A stretch of 64,000 nt of DNA, taken from an uncultured Tenacibaculum sp. (GTDB lineage: Bacteria; Bacteroidota; Bacteroidia; Flavobacteriales; Flavobacteriaceae). Shown here piece after piece: positions 1-10,111 of this stretch; the stretch's first letter is position 1; each line of letters begins with the position of its first letter. The stretch is taken from assembly GCF_947495995.1 (NCBI RefSeq), contig NZ_CANMAX010000005.1, forward strand, positions 124,001 to 188,000, given 5' to 3'. Both the position numbers and the translations under genes were made by a program. The notes under the pieces were generated by a model. That model was given only the letters and a program-made list of their open reading frames with translations. It did no database searches and was not told the DNA's origin.

Positions 1-660
1 TTCTCTATCACTGAAGAGTTAAATGATATTGAAGGTTATATTTTAATGTTTCATAACGATCTATTAAAGAACACTCCTATGTTAGAAAAAATAAACAATT
101 ACCGTTTCTTTAGTTATGATGTAGATGAAGGCCTTGTATTATCGGTTAAAGAACAGGAAAGTATTAAAGAATGTATCAACTTTATAAAAAATGAACTTAA
201 TAAAGAATTTGATAACCACACACATATTGTTGTGTCATCTATTTTAGAAGTTTTTTTAAATCTTTGTAATAGAGCTTATGAAAGACAATTTAAAGAAAAA
301 GTACTCGTAAATAGTCATGTTATCTCTAAGGTTGATGACTTTTTAAAATTTTATTACGACAATAATTTATTTGCTGAAAAAGGGATACCTCAAGTACAAC
401 AAGTAGCTGATTATGTAAAACTTTCCCCTAATTATTTGTCATCTATTTTAAAAAAAGAATCTGGTAAAAACACCAAAGATTACATTAACTATTTTATTAT
501 TGAAAAATCTAAAAGTCTATTACTTAATAAACAGCAATACTCTATAAATGAGTTATCTTACAAATTAGGATTTAACTACCCGCATTACTTTAGCAGGTTT
601 TTTAAATCTAAAATTGGTAAAACTCCTCAACAATATCGTAAAGAGAAATCTTATAAATAA
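1..660 (+). CDS. AraC-family transcriptional regulator, 5'-truncated by window edge
   Basis: The frame is open from base 1, so the gene starts outside the window; the Met at 46 is internal. Codons 1-15 align with residues of the next gene (the EGYILMFHNDLLKNT stretch matches SGWFLIFSIDLLKNT), confirming that this is the C-terminal two thirds of a paralogue. The last ~95 residues form the paired helix-turn-helix of AraC/XylS proteins (a QQVADYVKLSPNYLSSILK first helix pair, then INELSYKLGFNYPHYFSRFF and a PQQYRKE end). Members of this family bind DNA through this domain, with an N-terminal sensing domain. The ligand cannot be inferred. It sits 79 bases upstream of a paralogue on the same strand. 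Confidence 0.85.
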   Translation, partial: FSITEELNDIEGYILMFHNDLLKNTPMLEKINNYRFFSYDVDEGLVLSVKEQESIKECINFIKNELNKEFDNHTHIVVSSILEVFLNLCNRAYERQFKEKVLVNSHVISKVDDFLKFYYDNNLFAEKGIPQVQQVADYVKLSPNYLSSILKKESGKNTKDYINYFIIEKSKSLLLNKQQYSINELSYKLGFNYPHYFSRFFKSKIGKTPQQYRKEKSYK

Positions 661-710
661 AATCTGTTTATTTTAAACTAATTAGTGTTTTTAAAATTAA
701 AGTATTATTT

Positions 711-719
711 TAATCTTTG
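711..719 (+). promoter_or_regulatory. Possible -7 element for second AraC gene
   Basis: TAATCTTTG lies 21 bases before the ATG at 740. It is one base longer than the Bacteroidota consensus TAnnTTTG, and no good TTG -33 box is seen at the right distance, so this is a weak call. Confidence 0.3.
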
Positions 720-739
720 TGTAAGAGACCCCAAAGATT

Positions 740-1651
740 ATGAGTAATAGCCCCTCAATAATCAAAACAATATCTGAGTTTCATCAGATATTTAGTTTAG
801 ATAAACCCAAACATCCGTCGATTAGTTTTGTTCAATTAAATGAGATTAAAAATAATATAGATGAGAGACATGCAAATTTAGAAATGGATTTGTTTGTAAT
901 CTCTATGAAAGATGGTAGTTGTGGTTATTTGTTCGGTAGAAAGAGTTATGATTTTGCCGAAGGTGTTATGACGTTTACTGAACCTAGCTTAATGTTCTCT
1001 CGAGTTGATGAGAATTGTCTTAAAGCCGCTTCTGGTTGGTTTCTAATTTTTAGCATAGATTTACTTAAAAACACAATCCTTTTTGATCAAATAGATAATT
1101 ATAATTTTTTCTTTTACAATAATTCTGAAGCTTTACATTTATCTGGTTCTGAACAACAAGTAATTTTGAATTGTGTTGGACTAATTGTAAAAGAGATTGA
1201 TGAAAGAATTGATAATCATAGTAACACTGTAATTATTTCTACACTTAATTTATTATTAAACTTGTGTTCTCGATTTTACGACAGGCAATTTAATACGCGA
1301 TCTATTTTTAATAAAGAAACATTAAATAATGTCGATTTTATTTTAGAAGAATATTACACTAAAAATAAATTAGTAAAATTTGGTTTGCCTAAGAAAGCTT
1401 TCATTGCTGATGAATTAGATTTATCTGAAAACTATATAAATGACCTTATTTTAAAGGAAACAAAGAGAAATACTCAGAATTATATTTTAGACTTTATTAT
1501 TGAAAAAGCTAAAGTACAATTGGTAAAAAATGATGATTCTATAGAATCAATTTCTCAAAATTTAGGATTCAAATTTCTAAACTACTTTGAGCGTTCTTTT
1601 AAGTTGAATACTGGTATGTCTCCTCTTGAATTTAGACAACTATTTAAATAA
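740..1651 (+). CDS. AraC-family transcriptional regulator
   Basis: A 303-residue protein. The N-terminal ~170 residues look like the cupin-like sensing half common in flavobacterial AraC proteins (SFVQLNEIK near the start, EPSLMFSRV around residue 95). Residues ~200-303 form the double helix-turn-helix, with a KAFIADELDLSENYIND first unit and an IESISQNLGFKFLNYFERSF second unit, ending in the usual P-x-x-[FY]-R signature (PLEFRQLFK). It is a paralogue of the preceding gene, probably a tandem duplication. The target is unknown; such regulators often control neighbours, but the next gene is convergent and only 6 bases away. Confidence 0.88.
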   Translation: MSNSPSIIKTISEFHQIFSLDKPKHPSISFVQLNEIKNNIDERHANLEMDLFVISMKDGSCGYLFGRKSYDFAEGVMTFTEPSLMFSRVDENCLKAASGWFLIFSIDLLKNTILFDQIDNYNFFFYNNSEALHLSGSEQQVILNCVGLIVKEIDERIDNHSNTVIISTLNLLLNLCSRFYDRQFNTRSIFNKETLNNVDFILEEYYTKNKLVKFGLPKKAFIADELDLSENYINDLILKETKRNTQNYILDFIIEKAKVQLVKNDDSIESISQNLGFKFLNYFERSFKLNTGMSPLEFRQLFK

Positions 1652-1657
1652 AAACTC

Positions 1658-2840
1658 TTAGTGAATTCCGTTTTTAAAACGAGTAATATCTACATGACTT
1701 CCTACAACACGAAGTGGTTGATCATTTTCATCCCACTCAATAACATTACCATTGAAATATATCCATATTAAAGAACCATCTTTATGGTAATATCGAACTT
1801 CTTTGGAATATGGTATTTTTCCTTTTGATTTGATATGTTGTTCGAATAATTCAAGTACTTCATTTATATCCTCAGGATGCATTTGCTGCTTCCACCAATC
1901 TGGTGAATCTGAGACCTCTTCTTCTGTGAAACCAAACATTCCTTTAAATGCTGGGCTATAATATTCATAATTATCTTTCACATGCCAATCCCAATATCCT
2001 ACAAGATTACCTTCTATAATGCTTGTGTACATTTTATTAGTTTCAAACAACTTTCTTTCAGCCTCTTTAATGTTTGTAATTTCTACGTGACTACCAACCA
2101 ATCGTATTGGTTCTCCATTTTCTCCCCATTCAACAACTTTCCCTTTACAACGTACCCAAACTATTGATCCGTTTTTATGATAGTAACGTACTTCATTTAT
2201 AAAAGGAACTTCTCCATTGGTTTTCATATGCTCTTCAGCATTTTCTAGAACTCCTTTAAGATCATCTGGATGAATTTGTTGTTGCCACCAACCGAAATCA
2301 TTAGGAACTTCATGATCTTCAAAACCAAACATAGCTTTAAATGCCGGGCTATAATATGCTTTTCCTTCTTGAACATACCAATCCCAATATCCAGCTAATG
2401 TTGCTTCAATAATATTATTGTACATAATATTACTCTCGGATAATTTTTGCTCTGCTTCTTTAATTTTTGTGATATCAACATGACTTCCTACCACTCGTAA
2501 AGGTTCTCCATTTTCTCCCCACTCTATTACTTTTCCTTTACAGAATACCCAAACTATTGATCCGTCTTTATGATAATATCTAGCTTCATTAGTAAAAGGA
2601 GTTTTTCCTTTAGATGCTATATGTTCTTGAACAACTCCATAAGAACGTTCTACATCGTCAGGATGCATTTGCTGCGCCCACCAATCTGGTGAATTTGGCA
2701 CTTCATGGTCTTCAAACCCAAACATTGCTTTAAAAGAAGAACTATAAAATGTATAATTCTCTGTCACGTGCCAATCCCAATACCCAGCTAATGTTGTTTC
2801 TAAAATAATATTATACATTATATTAGATTCATTGAGCTTT
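1658..2840 (-). repeat. Three tandem PAS-PAC coding repeats, ~393-bp period
   Basis: The coding sequence contains three near-identical units of 131 codons. The same block, reading VGSHV[DE]IT in the protein, recurs at about 1682, 2075 and 2468 on the plus strand, a spacing of 393 bases. Each unit has a GYWDW start, an [AF]FKAMFGF-like segment, a HP[DE]D motif and a VRYYHK or ARYYHK segment. Internal duplication is the simplest reading. Confidence 0.88.
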
Positions 2841-5800
2841 TCTTCTACTTCTTTAATAGCTGTAATATCTGTACCTACTCCAATGTGCTTTACTTTATCG
2901 GTTCCTTCAATTCTTTCAAAAATTGTTTCTTTCGATAAGAACCATCGATAACCGCCATCTTTATGTTTCATTCTGTACTCAAAATCTAAAATATCTCCGT
3001 TTTCTGAGTCACATATGGCTTGATGATGTGCTGACACTCTTTTCAAATCATCCGGATGAATTATTTCAACCATTAAATTATTCCCTAAATCTTCTACATC
3101 CTTTTTGCTGTATCCTAAAACTTGAACTACTTCTTTATTTACATATTCATTTTTCTGAGTATCTTGATTATAGATATATGTTGTACCTGGCATTACATCT
3201 ATGACTTTCGACAAGAAAGTAGTTTTTTCTAATAACTCTTTTTCGGTATTTTTTACATGTGTAATATCGCTGGCTACTCCAATTATTTTCATTTTTCCAG
3301 AAGGAAGTCTTTCGAAAATAGCTTCTTTAGAAAGTAACCATATGTAGTTTCCGTTTTTATGTCGAACTCGATATTCAATATCGTGCGTAACATTTTTTTT
3401 AGATGTTTGAATTTTCTCCAAATTAGCAAACACTCTTTCAATATCGTCTGGATGTACAATATCAACTAAAAAGGTTTCACCAAACTCTTTAACTTCTTCT
3501 TTTGTGTAGCCTAAAACTGATGCGATATCTCTATTAGCGTACTCATTTTTATTGGTTTCATAATTATATACATAAATTAAACCAGGCATTAAACTTGTAA
3601 GCTCGGTTAAAAATTTTCCTTTATCCAATAACTCTAACTCTGTACGTTTCTGGGTGTTAATATCTACAAAAGAAACTACAACTCCTCTTATCTTGTTATT
3701 TTCACTTATAAATGGATTTATCCTTTTCAGATACCAACAATCGTTTATAAGTTGAACCTCCTCTTCATATATTTCCCCTGAGTTAATTACTTTAGTGATA
3801 TTCTTGAAAAAGTTGTTTTTATATGCTTCTTTAAGATTCGAATTGAAATTAACAACTGAACTTCCTATATCTGAACTAGAAATATTGATAAACTTTCTTA
3901 GTGATGGCGAAAACCTTCTAATTATTAAGTTTTCATCTAAAAACAAAACTCCAATATCTACTGAAAGGATTAAGTTTTCTAAATCTTCATTTAACTGAAC
4001 TAACTCTAAGATTTTTTCTTGATACTCAGCATTTACAGTATGTAATTCTTCATTTACACTTTGTAACTCTTCGTTTGTGGTTTGTAGTTCTTCATTTGAA
4101 GCTAATAATTCTTCATTAGCAGATTGTAATTCTTCATTTGATACTTCAATTTCATCTACTTTAGACTGAAGGTTTGCTTTTGTATCTATTAATTCTTGCT
4201 CTAATGAACTAATTTTATTGTAGTCAAAATTAGCATTAGCAGGTAAACTAGCGTCTATATTGCAGTACGTATTTTCTTTCTTAAAAATGATTAAATATAA
4301 CTTACGATAATTCGATAAACTCTCTACAGGAGAAACTAAAACACTGACTACATTTTTCTTATTGTCTTTTTCAAATGTGATGTTATCGTATCTAACTTTT
4401 TCATTTTTTTGTTCTACTCTTACCAAAGCTGTACTCAAAGCTAAAGACAACTCTTGAGGCAACATTTTTAAAATATCAAATGAACGAATCCTTTTTTCTG
4501 GTAATTCAATAAACTCTTTAAAGTTTCCATCTGCACTTACTAATTCATAATTACTATCTATACAAATACTCGATGCAGAAAACTCTTCTAATAATAATCC
4601 GGATAAACTTTCTGATAATTTTTGATCAATAGTTCTTTGTCTATTTTGATTATAAACTGCTTTTGATGGTTCTTTAGTAGTATTCTTGAAGTTTCTTCTT
4701 GAAAAATCTGATCCTTTATACGCTTCTATATTCTGGTATATTTTCCATTTTCTAGATAACGCTTTAAAAGATTTTGAAATTTCTCCAAGAGTTTCACTCG
4801 GACCTAAGAATAAATATTTGTTTACACCAGTTGCGTAATGTAAATCTGATAGTAATTTTTGTTGTAATTCAGTTTGTAGGTAAATCAATAAGTTTCTACA
4901 AATCGTTAAATCCATATTATTGAATGGTGGATCTTGTGCTGAATTGTGATATGAAAAGATGATATTTTGTCGGATTCGTGGAGAAATCACATATAAATCT
5001 CCTTCTTTATGAAAATACTTTTCTAAAAGATTTGGATTTATATCTGCTATTATACTTTCTGAAAAAACACCTCTGTTCGCTTTATTAATAGCATCTATAT
5101 CTAAATCGGTACCAAATATTTTTACATCTCTTTCAATACCATGTTGATCCATATATTCGTTCAAAAGAATCGCTAAAGAATATGCTTCTTCTCCTGAAGA
5201 ACAACCAACACTCCAAACTTTTATGGGTTCATCATCAACTTTTGATTCGAATATCTTAGGAATAACTTCTTCTTCTATAAAAGTAAAAGCCTCTTGATCT
5301 CTAAAAAACTTGGTAACTCCAATTAGAAATTCTTTATGTAATATTTCAGCTTCATTTTCACGTTCATGCAAATAGTTTAAATATTCTCCAACAGACTTAG
5401 TTTTAGTTACGCTCATTCTACGAGTGATTCTTCTGTAAAGCGTTGGTCTTTTATATTCAGAAAAATCGATTCCTGTTTTACTATTTACTAAACGTAGAAT
5501 TCCTTTTAAAATAGTATCACTTAAGATTAAATCTTGATCCTTTTCTTCTTCTAAAATATTTGCAAAATCTATAAAACTTGATAATTCTACAGGTATATTA
5601 AAGGCTGGTAAAATTACATCAACAAAGCCAGAAGCGATTGCACTATTGGGCATTCCATCGAATTTTGCATCTTCTGGATTTTGCACAATAACCATTCCTC
5701 CAAGTTCTTTTATTTTACGAATACCTCTTGTTCCGTCTGAACCTGTACCGGATAAAATAATGGCAATTGCTTTTTCTTTTTGTTGAACGGCTAATGATTT

Positions 5801-6130
5801 AAAGAAAATATCAATGGGAAGATTTAATGTATTCTTTTTAGGTCTGTCTGTAAGAATTAAACGATCACTTTCCAGTGTCATGTTTTTCTTTGGAGGAAGA
5901 AGATAGATATTTCCTGGTTGAATTTTTACATCAGTTACAGCTTCTTGAATTGGTAGTCTAGTATTCTTAGCTAATAATTCAACCATTAAACTTTTGTAGT
6001 CTGGTGATAAGTGTTGAATAATTACAAAAACATGATTAAAATCTTCTGGCACATTACTAAAAAAGGTTTTTAACACCTCTAATCCTCCAGCCGACGTTCC
6101 AATGCCAATTACTCTGTAGTCTTTTCCCAT
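1658..6130 (-). CDS. CheB-CheR-PAS multidomain protein without kinase domain
   Basis: A 1490-residue cytoplasmic signalling protein. Residues 1-190 are a CheB methylesterase domain with its triad visible (S13 in GTSAGG, H40 in QHLSPDY, D132 in GTGSDGT) but no receiver domain. Residues ~205-480 are a CheR methyltransferase with the SAM loop [11 protein letters not shown] near 308. A degenerate PAS-like region follows (~515-620), then a long coiled coil (~640-715) made of NEEL-type heptads. Six PAS/PAC units come next, the last three of the WDW type in direct repeat. The chain ends in the last PAC, with no HisKA, HATPase, GGDEF or other output. Related CheB-CheR-PAS fusions often continue into a histidine kinase, so the output here is likely the esterase/methyltransferase itself or a partner protein. 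It is transcribed alone. Confidence 0.9.
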   Translation of the reverse strand: MGKDYRVIGIGTSAGGLEVLKTFFSNVPEDFNHVFVIIQHLSPDYKSLMVELLAKNTRLPIQEAVTDVKIQPGNIYLLPPKKNMTLESDRLILTDRPKKNTLNLPIDIFFKSLAVQQKEKAIAIILSGTGSDGTRGIRKIKELGGMVIVQNPEDAKFDGMPNSAIASGFVDVILPAFNIPVELSSFIDFANILEEEKDQDLILSDTILKGILRLVNSKTGIDFSEYKRPTLYRRITRRMSVTKTKSVGEYLNYLHERENEAEILHKEFLIGVTKFFRDQEAFTFIEEEVIPKIFESKVDDEPIKVWSVGCSSGEEAYSLAILLNEYMDQHGIERDVKIFGTDLDIDAINKANRGVFSESIIADINPNLLEKYFHKEGDLYVISPRIRQNIIFSYHNSAQDPPFNNMDLTICRNLLIYLQTELQQKLLSDLHYATGVNKYLFLGPSETLGEISKSFKALSRKWKIYQNIEAYKGSDFSRRNFKNTTKEPSKAVYNQNRQRTIDQKLSESLSGLLLEEFSASSICIDSNYELVSADGNFKEFIELPEKRIRSFDILKMLPQELSLALSTALVRVEQKNEKVRYDNITFEKDNKKNVVSVLVSPVESLSNYRKLYLIIFKKENTYCNIDASLPANANFDYNKISSLEQELIDTKANLQSKVDEIEVSNEELQSANEELLASNEELQTTNEELQSVNEELHTVNAEYQEKILELVQLNEDLENLILSVDIGVLFLDENLIIRRFSPSLRKFINISSSDIGSSVVNFNSNLKEAYKNNFFKNITKVINSGEIYEEEVQLINDCWYLKRINPFISENNKIRGVVVSFVDINTQKRTELELLDKGKFLTELTSLMPGLIYVYNYETNKNEYANRDIASVLGYTKEEVKEFGETFLVDIVHPDDIERVFANLEKIQTSKKNVTHDIEYRVRHKNGNYIWLLSKEAIFERLPSGKMKIIGVASDITHVKNTEKELLEKTTFLSKVIDVMPGTTYIYNQDTQKNEYVNKEVVQVLGYSKKDVEDLGNNLMVEIIHPDDLKRVSAHHQAICDSENGDILDFEYRMKHKDGGYRWFLSKETIFERIEGTDKVKHIGVGTDITAIKEVEEKLNESNIMYNIILETTLAGYWDWHVTENYTFYSSSFKAMFGFEDHEVPNSPDWWAQQMHPDDVERSYGVVQEHIASKGKTPFTNEARYYHKDGSIVWVFCKGKVIEWGENGEPLRVVGSHVDITKIKEAEQKLSESNIMYNNIIEATLAGYWDWYVQEGKAYYSPAFKAMFGFEDHEVPNDFGWWQQQIHPDDLKGVLENAEEHMKTNGEVPFINEVRYYHKNGSIVWVRCKGKVVEWGENGEPIRLVGSHVEITNIKEAERKLFETNKMYTSIIEGNLVGYWDWHVKDNYEYYSPAFKGMFGFTEEEVSDSPDWWKQQMHPEDINEVLELFEQHIKSKGKIPYSKEVRYYHKDGSLIWIYFNGNVIEWDENDQPLRVVGSHVDITRFKNGIH

Positions 6131-6190
6131 TAACTTTTATTTGATAGTAAAAGATAATAGTTTATAATAAAAAAAGGAAATAAAAGAGAA

Positions 6191-6215
6191 AAAAAATAAA
6201 ACTTAAAAAGTTTTA
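6191..6215 (-). terminator. Weak AT-rich terminator-like hairpin after RDD gene
   Basis: An 8-bp inverted repeat (6197-6204 with 6208-6215, 3-base loop) followed on the minus strand by a run of Us (6196-6191). There is only one G-C pair, so the hairpin is weak, but it sits in the gap after the RDD gene and before the CheB-CheR gene. Confidence 0.35.
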
Positions 6216-6258
6216 TATCAAAAACTTACACACATAACCTAATCAAAAACAAAGGTTT

Positions 6259-6717
6259 TCAACTTAATTTAACACTTGAAATATATTTACTTTTTACCAC
6301 TTTTGTATCAGCAATAATATCGCCCAATCTACTATTTTTTTTATCGATTAGTGCTATTAAAATACCTAGTAAAAAACAAAGATCTATCATACCGAAAAGG
6401 AAACGCAAGAAACCTTTACCAACATTCATTGGCTTTCCGTGATTTCCTATAACTTTAATATCCATGAATCTTTTACCAATAGTTTGACCGTACAATCCTT
6501 CACTAATTGGCCATAGATAAAGCCATAATCCCAGCATAAATAATGCAGGTAAACCTTTAATGGTAAAATTTAGCAGTCCGTAATTCTCTCCAAATAACAA
6601 ACTAAAACTCAAGCTAACCAACCAAAACAATACTAGATCAATAATAAAAGCTAGTATTCTTACTGGAATACTAGCTAATTCTGGTTCTTTATATTTTTCT
6701 TCAAACTCTTCGAACAT
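6259..6717 (-). CDS. RDD family membrane protein
   Basis: A 152-residue protein with three to four hydrophobic segments and the RDD-family pattern: an Arg-rich first helix entry (VRILAFIIDL, Arg then Asp in the helix), a GQTIGKRFMDIKVI loop and a GDIIADT ending. RDD proteins are small inner-membrane proteins, some linked to sodium or proton exchange, but most have no known role. It follows the NUDIX gene by 53 bases on the same strand and is probably co-transcribed. No substrate can be inferred. Confidence 0.85.
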   Translation of the reverse strand: MFEEFEEKYKEPELASIPVRILAFIIDLVLFWLVSLSFSLLFGENYGLLNFTIKGLPALFMLGLWLYLWPISEGLYGQTIGKRFMDIKVIGNHGKPMNVGKGFLRFLFGMIDLCFLLGILIALIDKKNSRLGDIIADTKVVKSKYISSVKLS

Positions 6718-6770
6718 TATTCACTTCTTTTTTGAAATAATTTTACTTAAAATTCACTCTAAACCTCAAC

Positions 6771-7355
6771 TTATAATAAATTATTTATTTGAGCATACTG
6801 CATTAACATTATCGTTCTTGCATCTTTTATTTTGTTCGCTTTAATCATTTCAAGGACTTTATGAAATGGAAGCTCTAACACTTCAATTTCTTCTCCTTCT
6901 TCTTCTACTCCACCTCCTGAATAATTTTTCATACCATCTGTATATTCAGCAACATACATATAAGATTTTTCTGTTGTAGCACCAGGAGAAATATAAGATT
7001 CAAAAACTCTCTGTACCTTTTTTATTTCATAACCAACTTCTTCTTCTACTTCTCTAATTACACAATCATCAGGATTTTCACCATCATCAATTGATCCCGC
7101 GCATACTTCTATTGACATTCCTCCTTCTGGAAGGTTTTCATCATAGATAGCCATGCGAAACTGTTTTGTTAAAATAACAGAAGATTTTTCTTTATTGTAT
7201 AATAAAATACAGGTTCCGCTACCTCGATCGTAGCTTTCTCTTGAAAGACGTTTCCAACTTCCATCTTTAAAAAGAAAATCGAAATCAACTTTATAAAGTG
7301 TTCCCCAATCTTTAGACAAAATACTACGAGTAATATTTTTAAGTCTGTTTTTCAT
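6771..7355 (-). CDS. NUDIX hydrolase, NudK-like
   Basis: A 194-residue protein with a complete Nudix box at residues 87-109: G87, E93, then REVEEEVGY starting at R101, matching GX5EX7REUXEEXGU. Length and overall pattern fit the NudK/ADP-ribose pyrophosphatase group (E. coli NudK is 191 residues), which hydrolyses GDP-mannose or other nucleoside diphosphate sugars in the cytoplasm. The exact substrate is uncertain. It sits between the tail-anchored small protein of the AAA cluster (30-base gap) and the RDD gene (53-base gap), so it may share the transcript. Confidence 0.88.
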   Translation of the reverse strand: MKNRLKNITRSILSKDWGTLYKVDFDFLFKDGSWKRLSRESYDRGSGTCILLYNKEKSSVILTKQFRMAIYDENLPEGGMSIEVCAGSIDDGENPDDCVIREVEEEVGYEIKKVQRVFESYISPGATTEKSYMYVAEYTDGMKNYSGGGVEEEGEEIEVLELPFHKVLEMIKANKIKDARTIMLMQYAQINNLL

Positions 7356-7385
7356 TCTAGCTTTAGCTCTTTTTTTTACTAAACA

Positions 7386-7838
7386 TTAAGCAAACCAAGA
7401 TATAATTTCAAAGAATCCGACTACCGATGAAACTAAAAGTAAAATCAAGAAAAGTATACACCCAAAACTTGACGAATCTTTTTCTTCATTTTCAATCTTT
7501 GCTTCAATCTCACTTCTTGTCTTATAATTTGGTTCTACGTAAGTAAGTATATCTCTATTGTATTCATAATTAAACCAATTTAAAGTTTTTAGTTTTATCA
7601 GTCTTCCATCATCACTAAGCTCTTTTAAACTGTCAAATTTATCTTTAGCTGTTAATAATTCTAGAGCGAATAACTCTAAACCAGTTTTATTTGCATTAAT
7701 CTTTAGTTGTTCTTCTTCTTCTTCATCAGAAGAATAGTCACTAAAAATATTGAAATACGCATCTTCTTTATTTTGAATATTGTTTTGTAAAAAAAGAATT
7801 AGTTTATCATAAACTTCTTTATTTTCTTCCATTTTCAC
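7386..7838 (-). CDS. Tail-anchored hypothetical protein of AAA cluster
   Basis: A 150-residue protein that I do not recognise. It is acidic (a DEEEEEQ run near residue 40) and mostly helical, with a single hydrophobic segment at the extreme C-terminus (~124-148, starting SSFGCILFLILLL), so it should be tail-anchored in the inner membrane facing the cytoplasm. Its start codon sits on the stop of the AAA ATPase gene (both touch 7838), which suggests translational coupling. A role as membrane anchor or adaptor for the ATPase is inference only. Confidence 0.7.
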   Translation of the reverse strand: MKMEENKEVYDKLILFLQNNIQNKEDAYFNIFSDYSSDEEEEEQLKINANKTGLELFALELLTAKDKFDSLKELSDDGRLIKLKTLNWFNYEYNRDILTYVEPNYKTRSEIEAKIENEEKDSSSFGCILFLILLLVSSVVGFFEIISWFA

Positions 7839-9799
7839 TAACGCTTTTCAAACTGCTCACGAGCTTTTAACTCAATATTCATTTGATTCACTCTAGCATC
7901 GACTTTACGCTTAAAATCTGTATCTGCAATAGTGGCAACATTATCTAAATAACGAACTACTTCTTGTCTTCTAATTTCAGAGAAATCTAATCCTTTCATG
8001 TTCTCTTTCATTAACTCTCTAAGCATATTGAATTTCGTTTCATAATCTTTCTTGAAATAAATCTCAGGATTATCAAACCAATCTTGTTCTAAATCAAAAT
8101 CCGTTAAACGTAATGAAATTGCAGATTGTATATTTCTAACATCTCTTGAAGAGAAAAACGGAAACGCTTTCTGCATTTCTTTATATAAACTTGCGAAGAA
8201 CATGTGTTCGTTTGTTTTGTATTGTTTTTCTACACGATCATACACTTCATGTACACGAGCTTCTGTAGGTTTTTCAATACTATTCAACACATCTCCCATA
8301 GTTTTTACAAACCCTTGATCTGCTAGATAATTATAGCCAGACGGTCCAGCCATGTTTACAAATTCTGGCATTGTTTTTTCAAACTTTCTCCACCAAATAT
8401 GATCTTGATCTAAGAAATCATTCTCTGTTCTTGCTCCGTCAATTTTAAATCTTCCTTGTACACGAGAAATAACAGCTTTGTCTAGCATTTCTGGTAGATT
8501 CGTGAATAAACCGATAGAACTGTTTCCATAATTTACAGCATACGCTCCTTCAGTATAACGTAAGAATACACCAATAACTTCTTTTACCCCAGCAGAAACA
8601 CCTTGTGCAGTTCTTTCTTGTAAATTATTTTCTGCATCATCAATTGGTGCAAAAATTAATTTTGTTGGATCTTGCATTGGTTTCATCCACTCTACCATTT
8701 TTTCTGCCGAACCTCCTTGAAAAGTGGAAATCAACGTACCTGGCATTGGGTGAAATAAAAACGGAATATCTAAGTTATCTGAATGTTCTTTTAATCGGGT
8801 TGCAATCGCTGCGATTAACATACTTTTTCCTGTACCTGGAATTCCATATCCCATAAATACAGGCATAAATCCGCCTAATTCTTGGAATGGGTTTTTCTGT
8901 GCTTCGAAATCGTAACTTAACATACGTTCAGTTAAACGACGTGCGAAGTGCTTCGCATCTTTATTTCCTACAATTTGCTCGAACTGAATTTTATTAAACT
9001 CAACACTCTTTGCCGTTCCGCTGAATGTATTTTCCCATCCTGAAACTGCAAAATCTGAGTTCTCTAACTTATATGTTCTGTCTATAATCGTTTCTGTATA
9101 TTCTAAGCTACTTTTTCTTAAATTGATTTCATCAATTAAAGCTTCGAAATACACTACAGTGAAATCTATCACATCTTTATCAGATTTGATGATATCTGGA
9201 TGTGATAAATATTTTTCGTAATAGAATAAACAACAAGAAATTCCTTTTAAAGGTGTTAAAAATGATACTTCAGGAATTCCTGCAAACTTCTGCTTCATTA
9301 CAGATAAATCATCTGAAGCATGAGGTTTTAAATCGTGTAGTATTTTATATGAAGTTGCAAACAACTGGAAAGCTGTTGCTGTTTGCATTTTGCTTTCAAA
9401 CTCTCGTCTTCCATTAGCATCTAATGCAGATTTTCTTTCAGATAAACTTGACAAACCTGATGCATCTGTAAAACTATCTTTAATCCAAATCCCTAAAGTA
9501 ATTCCCTCTTGCACAGCAAATAATGTCTGATTTAAAAACACTGGAATTGCAATAGAATCTGGTAATAATCTTTTCTTTAATGCTAATATTGTTTTTGAAA
9601 CAGATGTAATTTCTGCTCCTCCACTTCCTCCTTTAGCCTTAGACAAAAACAATAAAATTGATTCATCTTTAGCATCTTTGTCTTTATTTTTTGCACGTTG
9701 ACTTTGCTCCCATTGAATACTTTTTAAATATCCGCTAGCTTCATCACGAAGTACATCTAATTCATTTTTCTTTATTGGGAAAGTTGAGTTGTGTTCCAT
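7838..9799 (-). CDS. AAA+ ATPase with long N-terminal extension
   Basis: A 653-residue protein with one AAA domain at ~270-460. Walker A is GYGIPGTGKS (317-326), the pore-loop region is STFQGGSAEKM (aromatic F360), Walker B is LIFAPIDDAE with D387/D388, sensor 1 is around N434 and a probable arginine finger is R446 in SRVQGRF. The ~265-residue N-terminal extension and ~190-residue C-terminal part match nothing I know. Classic AAA proteins of this type form hexamers that remodel or unfold partners. Here it is flanked by a two-helix membrane protein upstream and a tail-anchored protein it is coupled to, so it probably works at the membrane. The substrate is unknown. Confidence 0.85.
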   Translation of the reverse strand: MEHNSTFPIKKNELDVLRDEASGYLKSIQWEQSQRAKNKDKDAKDESILLFLSKAKGGSGGAEITSVSKTILALKKRLLPDSIAIPVFLNQTLFAVQEGITLGIWIKDSFTDASGLSSLSERKSALDANGRREFESKMQTATAFQLFATSYKILHDLKPHASDDLSVMKQKFAGIPEVSFLTPLKGISCCLFYYEKYLSHPDIIKSDKDVIDFTVVYFEALIDEINLRKSSLEYTETIIDRTYKLENSDFAVSGWENTFSGTAKSVEFNKIQFEQIVGNKDAKHFARRLTERMLSYDFEAQKNPFQELGGFMPVFMGYGIPGTGKSMLIAAIATRLKEHSDNLDIPFLFHPMPGTLISTFQGGSAEKMVEWMKPMQDPTKLIFAPIDDAENNLQERTAQGVSAGVKEVIGVFLRYTEGAYAVNYGNSSIGLFTNLPEMLDKAVISRVQGRFKIDGARTENDFLDQDHIWWRKFEKTMPEFVNMAGPSGYNYLADQGFVKTMGDVLNSIEKPTEARVHEVYDRVEKQYKTNEHMFFASLYKEMQKAFPFFSSRDVRNIQSAISLRLTDFDLEQDWFDNPEIYFKKDYETKFNMLRELMKENMKGLDFSEIRRQEVVRYLDNVATIADTDFKRKVDARVNQMNIELKAREQFEKR

Positions 9800-9813
9800 T
9801 TTTCTTTAGTTGA

Positions 9814-10077
9814 TTATTTATTTTCTTTTTCTTTAGAATTTAATTCTTTCTTTATTTCTTTTATACTTTTAAAATCTTTATAAATCATTGATAAATAAAG
9901 CATAGTTAAAGTAAACAGCGGTAAAAAAACATCACCTTTCCAATAGAAGTAGACATAACCAAAACCAATATAAGTAGCTATTAAAAGACCTAATTGCATT
10001 CTATAAGTCATTATTCTATTTTTCAAAAGAGAAGTTAATTCTTCTGTAGATTTATCTGTAAGACCTTCTTTATTCAT
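9814..10077 (-). CDS. Small two-helix membrane protein
   Basis: An 87-residue protein of unknown function. A short N-terminal cytoplasmic part is followed by two hydrophobic segments (about residues 25-45 and 52-68, joined by YFYWKGD) and a Lys/Glu-rich tail. It lies 14 bases before the AAA ATPase start and 34 bases after the 348-residue gene, so it is in the same operon. The topology suggests both ends face the cytoplasm. Confidence 0.65.
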   Translation of the reverse strand: MNKEGLTDKSTEELTSLLKNRIMTYRMQLGLLIATYIGFGYVYFYWKGDVFLPLFTLTMLYLSMIYKDFKSIKEIKKELNSKEKENK

Positions 10078-10111
10078 TTTTGAATTTCTATAGTAAACAT
10101 GTAATTTATAA

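Noticed and set aside
4000..4200. Short tandem repeat in CheB-CheR gene suspected as CRISPR-like or minisatellite
   Set aside because: The repeats code for the NEEL coiled-coil heptads and keep the reading frame; there are no spacers.
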